In this document: positions 26,868-36,287 of the stretch, piece by piece
Layout: each line of letters begins with the position of its first letter
Position numbering within the stretch: position 1 is the first letter of the stretch
Assembly (NCBI GenBank): GCA_030424545.1
Contig: JAUHWL010000002.1
Location: forward strand, 338,057 to 402,056
DNA from: Bacteroidia bacterium
GTDB lineage: Bacteria; Bacteroidota; Bacteroidia; Flavobacteriales; Schleiferiaceae
DNA length: 64,000 nucleotides
Direction of reading: 5' to 3'
Program-made: the position numbers and the translations under genes
Notes under the pieces: model-generated
Seen by the model: the letters and a program-made list of their open reading frames with translations, nothing else
Told to the model about the DNA's origin: nothing
The model's database searches: none

Positions 26868-29150
26868 ATGGCAAAAAAAAGTGGCAAAAAAGGCGTAGGT
26901 AAAAAAGCAAAAAAGAAGAAGTACAGGTTAGCAAAGTTTCTTTTTAAATTGGCATTAATCTTTGGTACAATGCTGGTTTTGTTTTTTGGCGCCATCTATT
27001 TCGGGCTATTTGGTGCCTTGCCTACAGAGGCCGAGCTAAAGAGTATTCAGCAAGAAAATGCATCATTAATTCTTTCGGCAGATAATCATGTTATTGGGAA
27101 AGTTTTTGCCAAAAACCGCACGCAAATAGATAGCGCAACGGTACCCCAGTTTTTATTAGACGCGCTTGTTTCTACCGAGGATAAACGATTTTACACCCAC
27201 GAAGGTGTAGATTATTTTAGCTACATACGCGTGTTTTTGCGCACCATTATATTGCAAGATAAAGCGGGCGGTGGGGGCAGTACCATTACCCAACAGCTTA
27301 TTAAAAACCTTATGGGCCGACCTAATTATGGCGTGCTTACCATGCCCATTAGTAAGATTAAAGAAATAATTGTTGCCACTCGCATAGAAGAGATTTATAC
27401 TAAAAATCAAATTCTTGTTCTATACTTTAATACGGTGCCGTTTGGCGAAAATGTTTGGGGTGTAGAGGCCGCATCTAGCCGATATTTTAACAAGCATTGC
27501 AGTGAACTTGATGTACCGCAAGCGGCTTTGTTGGTGGGCATGCTCAAAGCAAATTCGTCTTTCAATCCGCGCCTATATCCGGAGGCGGCCATCGCCAGAA
27601 GAAATACCGTTTTGCAACTTATGGCCGATGCTGGAAAACTTTCCCCAGAAAAAGCTGATAAATACCAGGCTGAGCCATTACAACTAGATTATACCAACTA
27701 TGATTTGTATAACCCCTCTGGCTATTTTGTATTTAAAGTACGGCAAGAAGTAAATACAATCTTAGCCGAATACAACAAAGCAAACAACACAAGTTATGAT
27801 GTTGAAAAGGATGGGTTACAAATAAAAACAACATTGAATTTTGCCATGCAAAATATGGCGGTAGAAGCAGTGAAGAAGCAACTGTCTGCAAAGCAAAAAA
27901 TTTTAGCAAAAGAGCTAGAAGGTTCTTCATACAAAAAGGCTTTTTATAAGAAACACGCTACTTTGGCACAAGACACAACAAAAAAACTTCGGTTTGTATT
28001 TTCTTGGGATGATAAAAATCAAAAGGAAATTACCAAGATTGATAGTGCATGGCAATATCAGCAATTGTTGCATGCTAGTGTATATGTGCAAGACCCTAAA
28101 AGTGGCGAAATTTTAGTTTGGGTTGGCGGCAACAACTTTAGGTATTTGCCATATGATTTGGTTACGGCCAAACGTCAAACGGCCTCGGCATTTAAACCAA
28201 TAGTTTATGCTGCGGCTTTAGAAAGCGGTTTTTCGCCCTGCGATTATTTTAATAATGAAGCCGTTGTATATGAAGAATTTGACAATTGGGAACCCCAAAA
28301 TTACAACGGTCAAGGAAGTGGAGAAACGGCCATGTGGTACGCGTTAAGTAACTCATTAAATGTACCAACGGTAGATTTATTTATGCAAACAGGCTACACA
28401 AAAGTAAGGTTGGTGGCGGCCGATATGGGTTTGAAATTACCTGTAAAAGTAACACCTGCGGTAGCTTTGGGTTCCGAATCTTTTTCGTTGCAAACGCTTA
28501 CCAAAGCATACGGTGCATTTGCCAATCATGGCAAAATAGTTTCAACCAAAATGATTACAGAAATTACCGATAAAAACGGAAATGTAATTTACAAAGCTCC
28601 TCGTACAAAATCTACACAAGTGCTTACCGATACTACGGCTTTCATGGTTTCTAACATGTTACTTACGGCTACAAACCAAGGCACAGGGCGCAGCTTGCAC
28701 AGTAGCTTTGGGGTTAAATCACACATTGCCGGTAAAACAGGAACATCACAAAATTATAGTGATGCGTGGTATTTATCGTTTACACAAAACTTGGTTTGCG
28801 GTGTTTGGGTAGGGGCAATGAGTCCAGATGTACATTTTAGAACTGGAGTAAACGGAAGCGGTTCTACTTTGGCATTGCCCATTGCCGCCCGCTTTTATAA
28901 GCAGATGGAAACAACATCAACACTAAGAAGAAAGTATTTAACGGGCATAGATAATAGCACTGCATTGATAGATACGTTTGCTTGTGATGGTTGGCGAGAG
29001 AAAGGTTTTTTAAACCGTTTTTTTGATGATGTTTTTCAAGGAAAACAAACAGGAATTGATTCAGAAGAAAACAATCAGACTGAAAATGCAGAAAAGAAAG
29101 ATGAAGGATTTATTAAGCGTACTTGGAAAAAAGTATTCAAAAAAAAATAG
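26868..29150 (+). CDS. Class A penicillin-binding protein (PBP1A-like)
   Basis: This 760-residue bifunctional peptidoglycan synthase is anchored by one membrane helix (about residues 25-50) after a very lysine-rich cytoplasmic tail. Residues about 65-240 form the GT51 glycosyltransferase (STEDKRFYTHEGVDY and GGSTITQQLIKNLMG). Residues about 400-690 form the transpeptidase, with S440-AFK443, an SNSLN-type second motif and K623-TGTS. The catalytic serine and glutamate residues are present. A lysine-rich tail of ~60 residues follows. It polymerises and cross-links peptidoglycan in the periplasm. The acyltransferase gene begins about 50 bases later, probably in the same transcript. Confidence 0.95.
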   Translation: MAKKSGKKGVGKKAKKKKYRLAKFLFKLALIFGTMLVLFFGAIYFGLFGALPTEAELKSIQQENASLILSADNHVIGKVFAKNRTQIDSATVPQFLLDALVSTEDKRFYTHEGVDYFSYIRVFLRTIILQDKAGGGGSTITQQLIKNLMGRPNYGVLTMPISKIKEIIVATRIEEIYTKNQILVLYFNTVPFGENVWGVEAASSRYFNKHCSELDVPQAALLVGMLKANSSFNPRLYPEAAIARRNTVLQLMADAGKLSPEKADKYQAEPLQLDYTNYDLYNPSGYFVFKVRQEVNTILAEYNKANNTSYDVEKDGLQIKTTLNFAMQNMAVEAVKKQLSAKQKILAKELEGSSYKKAFYKKHATLAQDTTKKLRFVFSWDDKNQKEITKIDSAWQYQQLLHASVYVQDPKSGEILVWVGGNNFRYLPYDLVTAKRQTASAFKPIVYAAALESGFSPCDYFNNEAVVYEEFDNWEPQNYNGQGSGETAMWYALSNSLNVPTVDLFMQTGYTKVRLVAADMGLKLPVKVTPAVALGSESFSLQTLTKAYGAFANHGKIVSTKMITEITDKNGNVIYKAPRTKSTQVLTDTTAFMVSNMLLTATNQGTGRSLHSSFGVKSHIAGKTGTSQNYSDAWYLSFTQNLVCGVWVGAMSPDVHFRTGVNGSGSTLALPIAARFYKQMETTSTLRRKYLTGIDNSTALIDTFACDGWREKGFLNRFFDDVFQGKQTGIDSEENNQTENAEKKDEGFIKRTWKKVFKKK

Positions 29151-29200
29151 CATCAATTCACCTTATCTTTCGGCTTGGTTAAAAAGGCTTGCACCCCATT

Positions 29201-30094
29201 ATGTTATCTAAAATTTTTAATGCACTTATTGTTTTACCTTGTTCTAGGTTGCCATTAAGCTTTTTGTATGCTGTTGCAAGTGTTTTTGTGTTTGTTGTTT
29301 ACCACATTTTTGGCTATCGTAAATCTGTGGTTTTTAATAATCTCCAGAAAAGTTTTCCCAAAAAATCAATGCAAGAAATTAGTGCCATTGCCGATGAATT
29401 CTATGATTATTTTGGCAGATTGATGGCCGAGGGCATCAAAGGAATGACCATTTCTGAACGTGAATTATTGGCACGGTATAAAGTAGTAAACCCCGAATTG
29501 GTAAATAATTTTTATGATCAAGGCAAAAGTGTGATTTTGGTTTCGGGCCATTACAACAATTGGGAGTTCATGGTGCAATCATTGAACCTTCAATTTAAGC
29601 ATCAAGGAGTAGGGGTAGGTAAGCCTATTACAAACAAAGGTTTTGGGGGTATGATGGATAATGCCAGAATGCGATTTGGCATGGAGCTATGGGATCATAC
29701 CAACACGCGCCAAAATTTTAAAAATGCCATTGAGAATAAAAGGCTCATTACATGCATGCTACTTGCCGATCAATCTCCTAGTAATACAAAGAAAAGCTTC
29801 TGGATGAAATTCTTAAACCAGAATACGCCCACCATTTTTGGCCCTGAATATTTGGCTGTAAAATATAATGTGCCTGTTGTTTTTTACGAAGTAGCAAAAA
29901 TTAAAAATGGTTATTTCGAAATTACGTTAACCCCGGTATCGCTGCATCCGCAAAAAGAAGAATATGGCGATATTACCTACCGCCACAACAAAATGTTAGA
30001 AGCAGTAATTAATAGGAATCCATCTGAATGGCTGTGGAGTCACAAACGCTGGAAGCATGCGAAAGATGCACGCAATCACACGATTAGAGAATAG
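29201..30094 (+). CDS. Lysophospholipid/lipid A acyltransferase (LpxL/HtrB-like)
   Basis: A 297-residue membrane-associated acyltransferase expected to transfer a secondary acyl chain onto lipid A or a similar lipid. Family features are the N-terminal hydrophobic anchor and NLQKSFPKKSMQEI. The HxxxxE catalytic motif is in SGHYNNWEF, followed by LLADQSPSN and the C-terminal NPSEWLWSHKRWKH. The frame begins at TTG 29189, but the ATG at 29201 (MLSKIFNALIV) is the better start. It follows the PBP gene on the same strand and converges on the decayed POT transporter, with 15 bases between them. Confidence 0.9.
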   Translation: MLSKIFNALIVLPCSRLPLSFLYAVASVFVFVVYHIFGYRKSVVFNNLQKSFPKKSMQEISAIADEFYDYFGRLMAEGIKGMTISERELLARYKVVNPELVNNFYDQGKSVILVSGHYNNWEFMVQSLNLQFKHQGVGVGKPITNKGFGGMMDNARMRFGMELWDHTNTRQNFKNAIENKRLITCMLLADQSPSNTKKSFWMKFLNQNTPTIFGPEYLAVKYNVPVVFYEVAKIKNGYFEITLTPVSLHPQKEEYGDITYRHNKMLEAVINRNPSEWLWSHKRWKHAKDARNHTIRE

Positions 30095-30109
30095 ATTTAT
30101 AAAAAAAGG

Positions 30110-30840
30110 CTACTCAGGCTCTACAAAAATTTGTGTTGTTTCTACATCCTCTGCGCCATGCGTGAGTTTTTTCAGTTTTTTCACAAACACAAAAAGCAAC
30201 AGGCCAACCAACAAGCAGGCTACGGCAATAAACGTAAACACGGCCATTTCGCCATGTCTTGTGGCCACCTGACCCAGTAGGCCAGCTGCTTTATTTCCTA
30301 ATCCAACCACCGCAAAATATGTCCCCATCATTAAACTGGCATATTTTGCCGGTGCTAATTTGGTAACAAATGATAGTGATACCGGAGAAATACTCAGCTC
30401 GGCAACCACATGTAAGAAATAAGAAAAGAGCAACCAATAAACAGGTGCTTTACCAATCACGCTAATAGAAGCTTCATAAACAGCTCCCATCAATGCTACA
30501 AAACTGATGCTCATGATAAACATACCTATTGCCATTTTAAATAATGCGCTAGATTCCTTACCTCTTTTAGACCACTTTAGCCAAAGCCGAGCCATTTATC
30601 TGCAATTCTACCGCCAAAGATTCCCATAAAATAAACCATCATGCCATACCAGCCGTATAGTGCAAGGGCTTCGTCAGAGGTCCATCCTAAACCAGGATTA
30701 GTTAAATCTGTGGTTTGAGCTGTTAGGTAAAGCACTAATATGGCACGCATGCCGTAAAAAGAAAAGCGCTCCCAAAGTTCAGTAAAGAATAAAACAAACA
30801 AACCTTTGGGGTGCCCAAACAAAGTATCAGAACTGTGCAT
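30110..30840 (-). pseudogene. POT-family peptide transporter remnant (internal deletion and frameshift)
   Basis: Two parts of a proton-dependent oligopeptide transporter remain. The N-terminal part (87 codons from the ATG at 30840) has the diagnostic LFFTELWERFSFYGMRAIL and reaches GRIADKWLG, the end of helix 2 in the family. The C-terminal part (about 155 codons, ending at 30110) resumes at LWLKWSKRGKES, which in intact POT proteins lies near helix 9. It then carries the conserved VVAELSISPVSLSFVTKLAPAKYASLMMG block. Roughly 250 residues of a ~500-residue protein are missing. The join at about 30577-30600 also shifts the frame, so the first part stops at TAA shortly after the junction. It is almost certainly non-functional, unless the second fragment is translated alone. 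Confidence 0.85.
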
Positions 30841-31076
30841 AATGATTTTTTAAAAAATGAAAGGCTAAAAATAGAAATCTATTGGAATTGAAAATCATAA
30901 ATATGAAACGGATTAAAAATGTTCAAAAAAACCACTTGTGTATATCTATAATTTTACGCTCCTTTGATGTGCTATTTCAACTCATACAACAGCATCTTAA
31001 TCGTTGTAAAATCGGCTAAAGTTGAAGTAGCATGGGGGGGTAAAATTCTTTAAAAACAATTCAATTAGTATAAATA

Positions 31077-32387
31077 ATGGTTGATCAAATAACAAAGTCG
31101 GAAGAATTGTTGGCACGTAGAAAAGCAGTTGTTGCAAATGGAGTTGGCGTGTTTAACACCGCAACAGTGAGCAGCGCATCTGGTGCTACAATAATAGATG
31201 CAGACGGAAATGAATTAATAGATTTTGCAGGAGGTATTGGCGTTGTAAACGCTGGACACTGCCCAGAACCCGTTGTAAAAGCAATACAAGAACAAGCAGA
31301 AAAATATATACACACAAGTTTTAATGTGGTTACGTATGAGCCTTACATTGCTTTGTGCGAGGATTTAGTAGAAATACTTCCTCATGGAGAAAATACCAAA
31401 GTAATGCTGGCAAGTACAGGTGCAGAAGCTGTAGAAAACGCCATTAAAATAGCAAGACAAGCTACTAAACGTCAAGCAGTACTTTGTTTTACAGGTGCGT
31501 TTCATGGTCGTACTATGATGGCCATGACCTTAACTTCTAAAATAAACTACAAAGTAAACTGCGGACCTTTTGCCCCTGAGGTTTACCGATTGCCATTTCC
31601 TAACTACTACCGTTATAAACAAGAAATGTCTATGGCGGAGTTTGTAGAATGGGAGTTAAAACGACTAAACGAGTCTTCTCATAACCTTGTAAACCCAGAA
31701 AGCGTTGCCGCTATTATTGTGGAGGTTGTGCAGGGCGAGGGTGGATTTAACGTAATGCCTGAAGGTTACATTAAAGGATTAAGACAATATTGCGATGAAC
31801 ACGGAATTGTGCTCGTTTTTGACGAAATACAATCAGGATTTGCACGTACCGGATATTGGGCAAGTTGGCAACATTTTGGTGTAACACCAGATATTTCTAC
31901 CTACGCAAAATCAATGGGTTCTGGTATGCCCATATCTGCCGTAGTTGGTAAAGCGGAAATAATTGATAGTGTTGCGCCAGGTACAATTGGCGGAACGTAT
32001 ATAGGAAACCCACTAAGCTGTGTTGCGGCAAGAGCTACCATTAAATTAATGAAAGACCAAAACCTAAATGCAAGAGGCAAAGAGGTTGGAGATTTAATGA
32101 TGCGTAGGTTTAATGAAGTTAAAAGCAAAGTTAGCGCCATTGGCGATGTGCGCGGACTTGGTGCAATGGTTGCAATAGAATTTGTGAAAAACAACGATCC
32201 TCGTCAACCAGATGCGGAAATCTGTGGCCGCATTGTATCTGCCTGTGCTAAGCGTGGCTTAATTTTAATTAGCGCAGGAACCTTTAAAAATGTTATTCGT
32301 GTTTTGGCACCACTTGTAATTTCTAATGAATTGTTAGAAAAAGGTTTAGAAATTATGGCCGAAGAAATAATCAATGCTCAAGCTTAA
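31077..32387 (+). CDS. Class III aminotransferase, 4-aminobutyrate aminotransferase-like
   Basis: A 436-residue PLP-dependent aminotransferase. Fold-type I class III marks are GGIGVVNAGHCPEPVVKAIQ, ASTGAEAVENAIKIAR, FTGAFHGRTMMAMTLTSK, VVQGEGGFNVMP and VLVFDEIQSGFARTG. The PLP-binding lysine is K278 (YAKSMGSGMPISAVVG). The best overall match is GabT/PuuE, which moves the amino group from GABA or similar omega-amines to 2-oxoglutarate. Ornithine or diamine aminotransferase remains possible. It is followed 35 bases later by a nitrilase-family gene and then a terminator, so these two form a short operon at the head of the amine-metabolism cluster. Confidence 0.9.
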   Translation: MVDQITKSEELLARRKAVVANGVGVFNTATVSSASGATIIDADGNELIDFAGGIGVVNAGHCPEPVVKAIQEQAEKYIHTSFNVVTYEPYIALCEDLVEILPHGENTKVMLASTGAEAVENAIKIARQATKRQAVLCFTGAFHGRTMMAMTLTSKINYKVNCGPFAPEVYRLPFPNYYRYKQEMSMAEFVEWELKRLNESSHNLVNPESVAAIIVEVVQGEGGFNVMPEGYIKGLRQYCDEHGIVLVFDEIQSGFARTGYWASWQHFGVTPDISTYAKSMGSGMPISAVVGKAEIIDSVAPGTIGGTYIGNPLSCVAARATIKLMKDQNLNARGKEVGDLMMRRFNEVKSKVSAIGDVRGLGAMVAIEFVKNNDPRQPDAEICGRIVSACAKRGLILISAGTFKNVIRVLAPLVISNELLEKGLEIMAEEIINAQA

Positions 32388-32422
32388 TTGAGTTTAATTA
32401 ACGAATAATTACAATTTAAAAA

Positions 32423-33337
32423 ATGAAACCATTTGCAATTGCGGGCATCCAAATGAAGGTGTCTGCCATACATTCTAATGTAGAAACGATGAAACTGAAG
32501 TTAGATATTCTTATGAATATTTATCCTTGGGTAGAAATGGTTGTGTTTAGCGAATTATGTGGCTTTGGGCCATTAACTCACACAGCTCAAGAAGTGCCAA
32601 GTGATTTTGAAGCAGAAATGCAAAAGATGGCAGCCAAACACAAAATTTGGTTGCTACCAGGTTCTGTTTTCGAAAAAGCGGGTGATAAAACCTACAACAC
32701 AGCAACAGTTATAAACCCTAAAGGTGAAATTGTTTCGCGGTACCGCAAAATGTTTCCGTTTTACCCATATGAGGTGGGAGTTACTTCTGGAGAAGAATTT
32801 TGTGTATTTGATGTGCCAGAAGTTGGTCGTTTTGGAGTGTCTATATGCTATGATATGTGGTTTCCGGAAACTACCAGAACATTAACCGTAATGGGCGCAG
32901 AAGTTATATTGCATCCTACATTAACGGGTACAATAGATAGAGAAATAGAATTGTCTATTGTGCGTGCAAGTGCTGCGCAAAACCAATGTTACATTTTTGA
33001 TATTAACGGTTTAGACGCTGGTGGAAGTGGGCAATCTATAGTATGTGGCCCAGATGGGCGCGTTTTATACCAAGCGCAAAACAATGAAGAAATGATTCCC
33101 ATTGAAATTGATATGGAAAGAGTGGAGCGCAGTCGTAGATTAGGTATTCTAAGGTTAGGGCAACCGCTTAAAAGCTTTAGAGATCATTTAGGTTCTTTTA
33201 CCATTTATCAACCTGGGCTAAAGCATGAGTATCTAGAAAAATTAGGGCCTTTAAATAAGCCAAAAAGATTAGACGAGTTGGCAGAACTACAAATGAAAGA
33301 TGAACAGCATAATGTTATAAAAGGTCCAATTTTTTAA
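32423..33337 (+). CDS. Carbon-nitrogen hydrolase (nitrilase superfamily amidase)
   Basis: A 304-residue cytoplasmic amidase with the complete Glu-Lys-Cys triad: Glu44 in VFSELCG, Lys109 in RYRKMFPF and Cys142 in SICYDMWFPE. Members hydrolyse or condense amide bonds, including N-carbamoylputrescine, omega-amides and agmatine-derived compounds. The substrate is not fixed by the motifs alone. The operon partner is a GABA-type aminotransferase, and the next operon encodes an Orn/Lys/Arg decarboxylase, so a carbamoyl or acylated polyamine is a reasonable candidate. A strong terminator lies 20-70 bases after its stop. Confidence 0.9.
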   Translation: MKPFAIAGIQMKVSAIHSNVETMKLKLDILMNIYPWVEMVVFSELCGFGPLTHTAQEVPSDFEAEMQKMAAKHKIWLLPGSVFEKAGDKTYNTATVINPKGEIVSRYRKMFPFYPYEVGVTSGEEFCVFDVPEVGRFGVSICYDMWFPETTRTLTVMGAEVILHPTLTGTIDREIELSIVRASAAQNQCYIFDINGLDAGGSGQSIVCGPDGRVLYQAQNNEEMIPIEIDMERVERSRRLGILRLGQPLKSFRDHLGSFTIYQPGLKHEYLEKLGPLNKPKRLDELAELQMKDEQHNVIKGPIF

Positions 33338-33356
33338 AATTAGGCAACCATTTTTT

Positions 33357-33408
33357 AAAGCCCCATTATCGGATAAAACAATTGCGATAACGGGGCTTTA
33401 TTTTTTTT
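33357..33408 (+). terminator. Rho-independent terminator after the nitrilase gene
   Basis: AAAGCCCCATTATCG (33357-33371) pairs with CGATAACGGGGCTTT (33385-33399) with one mismatch, followed by eight T at 33401-33408. It separates the aminotransferase-nitrilase operon from the decarboxylase operon. Confidence 0.92.
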
Positions 33409-33420
33409 AAGCACTCTTGG

Positions 33421-33451
33421 TTGGAGTATTAATTTTCATATATTACCTTTC
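33421..33451 (+). promoter_or_regulatory. Candidate promoter of the decarboxylase operon
   Basis: TTG (33421-33423), then 20 bases, then TACCTTTC (33444-33451), seven of eight bases of TA..TTTG. It sits between the terminator at 33357-33408 and the ATG at 33491, where a promoter is required. Confidence 0.45.
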
Positions 33452-33490
33452 TCATAAAAACTCTTCTTTAACAGAAACCCGCAAGCCTAT

Positions 33491-36262
33491 ATGTCCGAAC
33501 TCCATAATAAACCTCAGCCAAATTTTAACGTAGCACAGTTGCGAATTAATACCTGGAATGATTTAAAAAAGAAGGCAGAAATATTAGTAAAAAGCCAAGC
33601 TGAAAGTGAGGAGTTTAACCTTGTATTTACTGACCTTAAAGAAGATTTAGCGAAGCTTAAAGTTATAGAGAAGTTTTTCTCTTTTCCGGGCACAGAGGAG
33701 GTGGCATGCTTAAACGCCACATTAAAAAATAAAGACTTTAAAGCGTTTAAAAACCAAACATCTAATTTGGTAAAAACGTTGGTAAGTGGTGCACACAGAA
33801 CCAATGATGATCATCATGAATCGGCTGCTTTGCTGGAGGAAGAAAAAAATCAGAAAAAGCAATACAGAAAAAAGCAAAAAAACTTCGAGGTACTTTTTGT
33901 AGACAATGTGCCATCAGAGGAGATTGATAGAATTAAAAAAAGGCTTAAAGCAATTCGCAATGAAGATGACGAATTCTTGTATGAGGTAGTACATGTAAAA
34001 ACATTTCAAGGTGCCCTCATGGCCATGCACATTAACCCCAATATTCAGGCCTGTGTTATTCGGTATGATTTACCCTATAATAGCAAACACACCACAGGTT
34101 TCTTAATGCCTTATCTCAGCAATATTAATGAGTTGAATTTTCAGAACGTTTCTACAACAGAGTTGGGGCCGTTGCTAGGTAAAATCATTAAACAAGTAAG
34201 GCCAGAAGTAGACCTATATTTAGGTACCGATAATGCACCAACAGAAATAAAAGACAGCACTTTAAAGAATTTCAATAGAATTTTTTATAGAAAAGAAGAT
34301 ATTCAGGAACTGCATTTAACCATTGTAAGATATATCAAAGAAAGGTTTGATACTCCTTTTTTCTCTGCTTTGGTAAAATACAGCCAAAGACCAACAGGGG
34401 TTTTTCATGCTATGCCTATTTCTCGCGGTAACTCTGTTTTTAAATCTAGATGGATAGAAGACTTTGGTGAGTTTTATGGTAGAAATCTTTTTTTAGCAGA
34501 AACATCAGCCACCACAGGAGGGTTAGATTCGCTTTTACAACCAACGGGACCTTTAAAAGTTGCGCAAAAAATGGCTGCTAAAGCTTTTGGAGCACAGCAT
34601 ACTTTTTTTGCTACAAACGGTACTTCAACTTCTAACAAAATTGTGGTACAAGCGTTGGTAGAACCCGGAGATTTGGTATTGATAGATAGAGATTGTCATA
34701 AATCTCATCATTACGGTTTGGTGTTGGCAGGTGCATTGCCTGTGTATTTAGATTCTTACCCAATACCAAAATATTCTATGTATGGGGGTGTGCCTTTAAC
34801 TACGATTAAAAGAAAACTACTGAGTCTTAAGAAAGCAGGAAGGCTAGATAGAGTAAAAATGTTACTTCTAACCAATTGTACTTTTGATGGATTGGTATAT
34901 AATGTAGAACGGTTTATGGAAGAGGTGCTGGCCATAAAGCCAGACATGATATTTTTATGGGACGAAGCATGGTTCGCATTTGCCGGATTTACTTACAATT
35001 ACAAGCAGCGCACAGCTATGTATGTAGCCAATAAGTTGCGGTTAAAGTATAATTCAAATAGTTACAGAAAAGAATACCAAGAATATCAGAATAATAAATG
35101 CAACGATGACGATGCGGACTCTTGCCTTTTGCCAGATCCGGATTTGGTGAAAATTAGAGTGTATTCTACACAAAGCACGCACAAAACTTTATCATCAATG
35201 CGTCAGGGTTCAATGATTCATATCTGGGATGAAGATTACCATTTAAAAGTAGAAGATTCATTTCATGAATCTTACATGACGCACACATCTACATCACCCA
35301 ATTATCAGATTTTAGCCTCTTTGGATGTGGGCCGTAGGCAAGTGCAGTTTGAAGGTTATGAGCTGGTAGAAAAAAGCATTGAATTGGCTATGTTGCTGCG
35401 CGCCAAAATTTCTGATCATCCAAATCTGAAAAAGTATTTTGATGTATTAACGGTTGAAGATTTTATTCCTCCGAGATTCAGAAAATCGGGTATTACGCAA
35501 TATTATCATCCACAAAAGGGGTGGAGCCACTTAGAAAAGGCATGGGCGAATGATGAGTTTGTGCTGGACCCCACAAAAATCAATCTATTTATAGGCAGAA
35601 CAGGGGTTGATGGTGATACATTTAAAAATGAATACCTGATGAATAAATATGGTATTCAAATAAATAAAACAAGCCGAAACACAGTGCTTTTTATGACCAA
35701 TATTGGCACAACAAGAGGCTCTGTAACATACCTGCTTAGAGTGCTGCAAGAAATAGCAAACGATTTAGACTTACGTTTTAAATCTATGATCAAGGCAGAA
35801 TTAGACATTACCGAAAAGCGCATCGTTTCATTAACAACCAATGTGCCTCCACTGCCTAACTTTAGCAGATTTCACAACAGTTTTAGAGCCGTACAAGGTG
35901 TGCCAGGTGGCGATATTAGACGCGCCTATTTTTTAGCCTACAAAGAGCACCGTTGCGAGTTTATAAAACTTCAAAACTGTAAAGAACACATAGATAAAGG
36001 GAGGCAAATTGTGTCCGCATCCTTTGTTATACCTTATCCACCAGGTTTTCCAGTGCTAGTACCTGGGCAAGTTTTAAGCGAAGAAATATTAGCATTTTTA
36101 TTAGCATTAGATGTAAAAGAAATACATGGTTACCGCGCAGACCTAGGCTTGCGCGTATTTACAGAAGAAGCCTTACATCACTTTAGCAAAGAGGCAAAAT
36201 TTGTGAAAACACAAAATATAGAATTAGAAAAATTACAAGCATCAGAATTGGATGATAAATAA
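33491..36262 (+). CDS. Large Orn/Lys/Arg decarboxylase-family PLP enzyme
   Basis: This 923-residue protein is much longer than the inducible enzymes LdcI and AdiA (about 715-755). Residues 1-130 are an extra, charged N-terminal region of unknown role. About 130-270 is a receiver-like wing (EVLFVDNVPSEEIDRIKKRL). About 300-620 is the PLP domain: FFATNGTSTSNKIVVQALV, LIDRDCHKSHHYG, LLTNCTFDGLVYNVE, FLWDEAWFAF and the Schiff-base lysine K565 in STQSTHKTLSSMRQGSMIH. The C-terminal domain follows. The PGHK motif usual near the start of the PLP domain is replaced by FHAMPISRGNS. It probably decarboxylates a basic amino acid to a polyamine precursor; which one is unclear. It heads an operon with the ATP-grasp and C45 genes. 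Confidence 0.88.
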   Translation: MSELHNKPQPNFNVAQLRINTWNDLKKKAEILVKSQAESEEFNLVFTDLKEDLAKLKVIEKFFSFPGTEEVACLNATLKNKDFKAFKNQTSNLVKTLVSGAHRTNDDHHESAALLEEEKNQKKQYRKKQKNFEVLFVDNVPSEEIDRIKKRLKAIRNEDDEFLYEVVHVKTFQGALMAMHINPNIQACVIRYDLPYNSKHTTGFLMPYLSNINELNFQNVSTTELGPLLGKIIKQVRPEVDLYLGTDNAPTEIKDSTLKNFNRIFYRKEDIQELHLTIVRYIKERFDTPFFSALVKYSQRPTGVFHAMPISRGNSVFKSRWIEDFGEFYGRNLFLAETSATTGGLDSLLQPTGPLKVAQKMAAKAFGAQHTFFATNGTSTSNKIVVQALVEPGDLVLIDRDCHKSHHYGLVLAGALPVYLDSYPIPKYSMYGGVPLTTIKRKLLSLKKAGRLDRVKMLLLTNCTFDGLVYNVERFMEEVLAIKPDMIFLWDEAWFAFAGFTYNYKQRTAMYVANKLRLKYNSNSYRKEYQEYQNNKCNDDDADSCLLPDPDLVKIRVYSTQSTHKTLSSMRQGSMIHIWDEDYHLKVEDSFHESYMTHTSTSPNYQILASLDVGRRQVQFEGYELVEKSIELAMLLRAKISDHPNLKKYFDVLTVEDFIPPRFRKSGITQYYHPQKGWSHLEKAWANDEFVLDPTKINLFIGRTGVDGDTFKNEYLMNKYGIQINKTSRNTVLFMTNIGTTRGSVTYLLRVLQEIANDLDLRFKSMIKAELDITEKRIVSLTTNVPPLPNFSRFHNSFRAVQGVPGGDIRRAYFLAYKEHRCEFIKLQNCKEHIDKGRQIVSASFVIPYPPGFPVLVPGQVLSEEILAFLLALDVKEIHGYRADLGLRVFTEEALHHFSKEAKFVKTQNIELEKLQASELDDK

Positions 36263-36287
36263 ATAGAAAACAGATAATTTGATTAAA

